From Duganella rivi (GTDB taxonomy: Bacteria; Pseudomonadota; Gammaproteobacteria; Burkholderiales; Burkholderiaceae_D), in NCBI RefSeq assembly GCF_009857435.1, contig NZ_WWCK01000008.1:62001-126000 (forward strand): a stretch of DNA of 64,000 nucleotides, read 5' to 3'. A program made the translations under genes and the position numbers. Below the pieces are notes generated by a model. The model made no database searches. It had not been told where the DNA came from and saw only the letters and a program-made list of their open reading frames with translations. Shown here piece by piece: positions 62,696 to 64,000 of the stretch (positions are counted from its first letter, which is position 1; every line of letters starts with the position of its first letter).

Positions 62696-63503
62696 GCCTC
62701 CTCTGCCGCTGCCAAACGAACAGCCTAGTACATTGCAGATAAATATTACACAGTTTCTTCAATCTAAAGATTTTGAGGAGAAATCACCTTATAATGTCTT
62801 TTTGGAGGGGCAGAAGTTACTGATCGTAATCGCAAATCAAGACCCTACCGATGTCGCAAATATTCAACTTCTTACTTTAGGCCTTTCATCTTTAATTGAG
62901 CATTATTTTCGTTCGGTAATAAGTAAAGCATTATTGCTCTGTCCTCAATCGAAAGATGGGGCATTGCGCAATGCTCAAATTTCCCTGGCGGCTGCAAGTT
63001 ATTATAAAAATGAAAATCTAGGTAGGGCGATTTTCGACAATGTTAATTTTTCAGATAGTAAGATCATCATGGAGCAAACTGATGATTTTCTCGGGATAAA
63101 TTTGAAATCATCGTCGGATAATGTTAAGACAGCATTAAGTGACCTTCAGAAAATATTTATACTCAGGCATGCGGTAGTTCATGCTAACGGATTTTTAAGC
63201 CCTAAAAATTTAATGGAATTAAAATCGAATTATCAAACCATAACCGCTGTTTCAACGTCATATGCTTCTTTTGAAAACATGGTCGAGGTGGCTCTTAATT
63301 CCATTCAAACTTATAATTCTTTTATATTTTCATGTTTACTAAAGCGAGCATATCAAAAAGAATATATAAAATTTGATTCCGCAGAGGCCGATATTAAGGA
63401 ATTCGAGAAATATTGGCTCTTGTTTCTTGGTGAAGATACGCCGGAAGCTGATGCAAGTATCTCTTCTAATTATCAAAAAGCGAAATTGCACTTTGCGAGT
63501 TAG
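62688..63503 (+). CDS. HEPN-like protein, putative RNase effector
   Basis: This is a 271-residue protein starting at a GTG with GAGGAG 7 bases upstream; the start lies inside the ATPase gene. The all-helical core (LTLGLSSLIEHYFRSVISKALLLCP, then NVKTALSDLQKIFILRHAVVHANGF) resembles RiboL-PSP-HEPN/MAE_28990-type domains. The HEPN signature RxxxxH is present as R160-H-A-V-V-H165, followed by NG. HEPN RNases act in toxin-antitoxin and antiphage systems and often work as dimers. The rest has no recognised motif. Same AT-rich composition as the ATPase gene, with which it is coupled. Confidence 0.6.
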   Translation: MSKPPLPLPNEQPSTLQINITQFLQSKDFEEKSPYNVFLEGQKLLIVIANQDPTDVANIQLLTLGLSSLIEHYFRSVISKALLLCPQSKDGALRNAQISLAAASYYKNENLGRAIFDNVNFSDSKIIMEQTDDFLGINLKSSSDNVKTALSDLQKIFILRHAVVHANGFLSPKNLMELKSNYQTITAVSTSYASFENMVEVALNSIQTYNSFIFSCLLKRAYQKEYIKFDSAEADIKEFEKYWLLFLGEDTPEADASISSNYQKAKLHFAS

Positions 63504-63711
63504 TTTTCATGTAGTCACCGCTTCTTACAGGCGCAGCGATGAGATGCGAAGATTTTAGTGCAAGCAGAGTTGCATTGTTTTTACCATGATTTGACATGGA
63601 ATTTTGCGTTGCTGAGCGTTTCTTAGATAACCCAGTTTGACGCAACTCAATCGGAGCATGGCGAACGCGGCCTAACATCAGGGTTCATTTCGACTCTGTG
63701 TGCCGCTTGCC
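63504..63711. other. Gap between HEPN gene and DUF4160 gene
   Basis: These 208 bases contain no gene I can support. G+C rises from about 63560 on, suggesting that the acquired unit ends here. A possible sequence remnant around 63630-63700 was not recognised. Confidence 0.4.
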
Positions 63712-63957
63712 ATGCCTGTCATCTTGCGCTACAAAGGTTATGCGCTGTTTTTTTATTCCAGCGAGGGTTTTCCGCGCGAACCTATGCACATTCACGTCCG
63801 TGGCAACGGCGGTGACGCAAAGATCTGGTTGGAGCCGGAGATTATGGTGGCAAGCTCTGCCGCTATCCCGGCCAAAAAGCTGCGCGAGCTTATCAGCTTA
63901 GTGCGGGAGCAACGTGAGCTTTTTATTGAAGCTTGGAAGGGGTATTTCGATGAATAA
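63712..63957 (+). CDS. DUF4160 domain protein
   Basis: This is an 81-residue protein: MPVILRYKGYALFFYSSEGFPREPMHIHVRGNGGDAKIWLEPEI is the DUF4160 signature (FFYSxE...PxHIHV...A+xWL). GTG at 63700 is an alternative start. DUF4160 proteins are usually paired with DUF2442 proteins in putative toxin-antitoxin-like units; which acts as toxin is not settled. The stop overlaps the next start by 8 bases. Confidence 0.8.
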   Translation: MPVILRYKGYALFFYSSEGFPREPMHIHVRGNGGDAKIWLEPEIMVASSAAIPAKKLRELISLVREQRELFIEAWKGYFDE

Positions 63958-64000
63958 CGCTTTGGCATTGCGCTTGTCGTTCGACGATCAGACCATGTGG
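63950..64000 (+). CDS. DUF2442-like protein, 3' end outside window
   Basis: The ATG at 63950 lies inside the DUF4160 gene. Only 17 residues are visible (MNNALALRLSFDDQTMW), matching the N-terminus of DUF2442 proteins that accompany DUF4160. The remainder is beyond the window. Confidence 0.6.
   Translation, partial: MNNALALRLSFDDQTMW

Noticed and set aside
63466..63678. 70-codon open frame on - after the HEPN-like gene
   Set aside because: No recognisable motif, and it overlaps the end of the HEPN-like gene.

Overview
The window reads as chromosomal DNA of a high-G+C betaproteobacterium of the Burkholderiales, most likely Oxalobacteraceae (the Duganella/Massilia/Janthinobacterium group). This is inferred from gene content and order, not from a marker search. 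The supporting features are the kdsD-kdsC-lptCAB-rpoN-hpf block, a ptsN-hprK-rapZ block, the DUF971/ubiE/Tim44-like/ubiJ/ubiB/fmdB/DUF502/aspS/nudB series, and giant RTX proteins, one starting with a DUF4214-like domain. I saw no rRNA, tRNA, CRISPR array or intact insertion sequence.

Layout. (1) 1-20103: three giant RTX-type repeat proteins on the + strand. The first is cut by the window edge; the others have about 3471 and 2021 residues. A GT4-type glycosyltransferase lies on the - strand between the second and third. All three share a module of about 293 residues, repeated about 12 times in the second and 6 times in the third. (2) 20252-23897: a NYN-LOTUS RNA-binding/nuclease protein, a MOSC protein and a DUF484-GGDEF diguanylate cyclase. 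(3) 24064-31518: a Kef-type antiporter diverging from the lipopolysaccharide block kdsD-kdsC-lptC-lptA-lptB, followed by rpoN and hpf. (4) 31576-37088: an alginate-lyase-like protein and an enoyl-CoA hydratase family protein on +, facing rapZ, hprK, ptsN and queF on -. (5) 37183-44469: ilvA, a YqaA-type membrane protein, a large FAD/Fe-S dehydrogenase, a HIT protein and a DUF971 protein.

(6) 44466-52152: an accessory block that separates DUF971 from ubiE. It has a PIN-domain toxin-like pair, then a compact locus organised around a LacI-type operator. On one side are LacI and an SsuA/TauA-type binding protein; on the other are a TonB-dependent receptor, an NtaA/DszA-type flavin monooxygenase and a secreted alpha/beta hydrolase. 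It looks like an uptake and oxidation pathway for a small organic compound, possibly organosulfur. (7) 52197-60931: the ubiquinone genes ubiE, ubiJ and ubiB with a Tim44-like protein, a TPMT-type methyltransferase, two small exported or membrane proteins, FmdB, DUF502, aspS and nudB. (8) 61022-64000: a clearly AT-rich two-gene unit encoding a P-loop ATPase with zinc-ribbon and helix-hairpin-helix ends and a HEPN-like protein with an RxxxxH motif, then a DUF4160/DUF2442 pair cut by the window edge.

The best candidate for an undescribed system is the ATPase-HEPN pair at 61022-63503. The TonB/LacI/monooxygenase locus, the split ptsN block and a family of GGGTCTGACCCC palindromes (three intergenic copies) are also worth checking.
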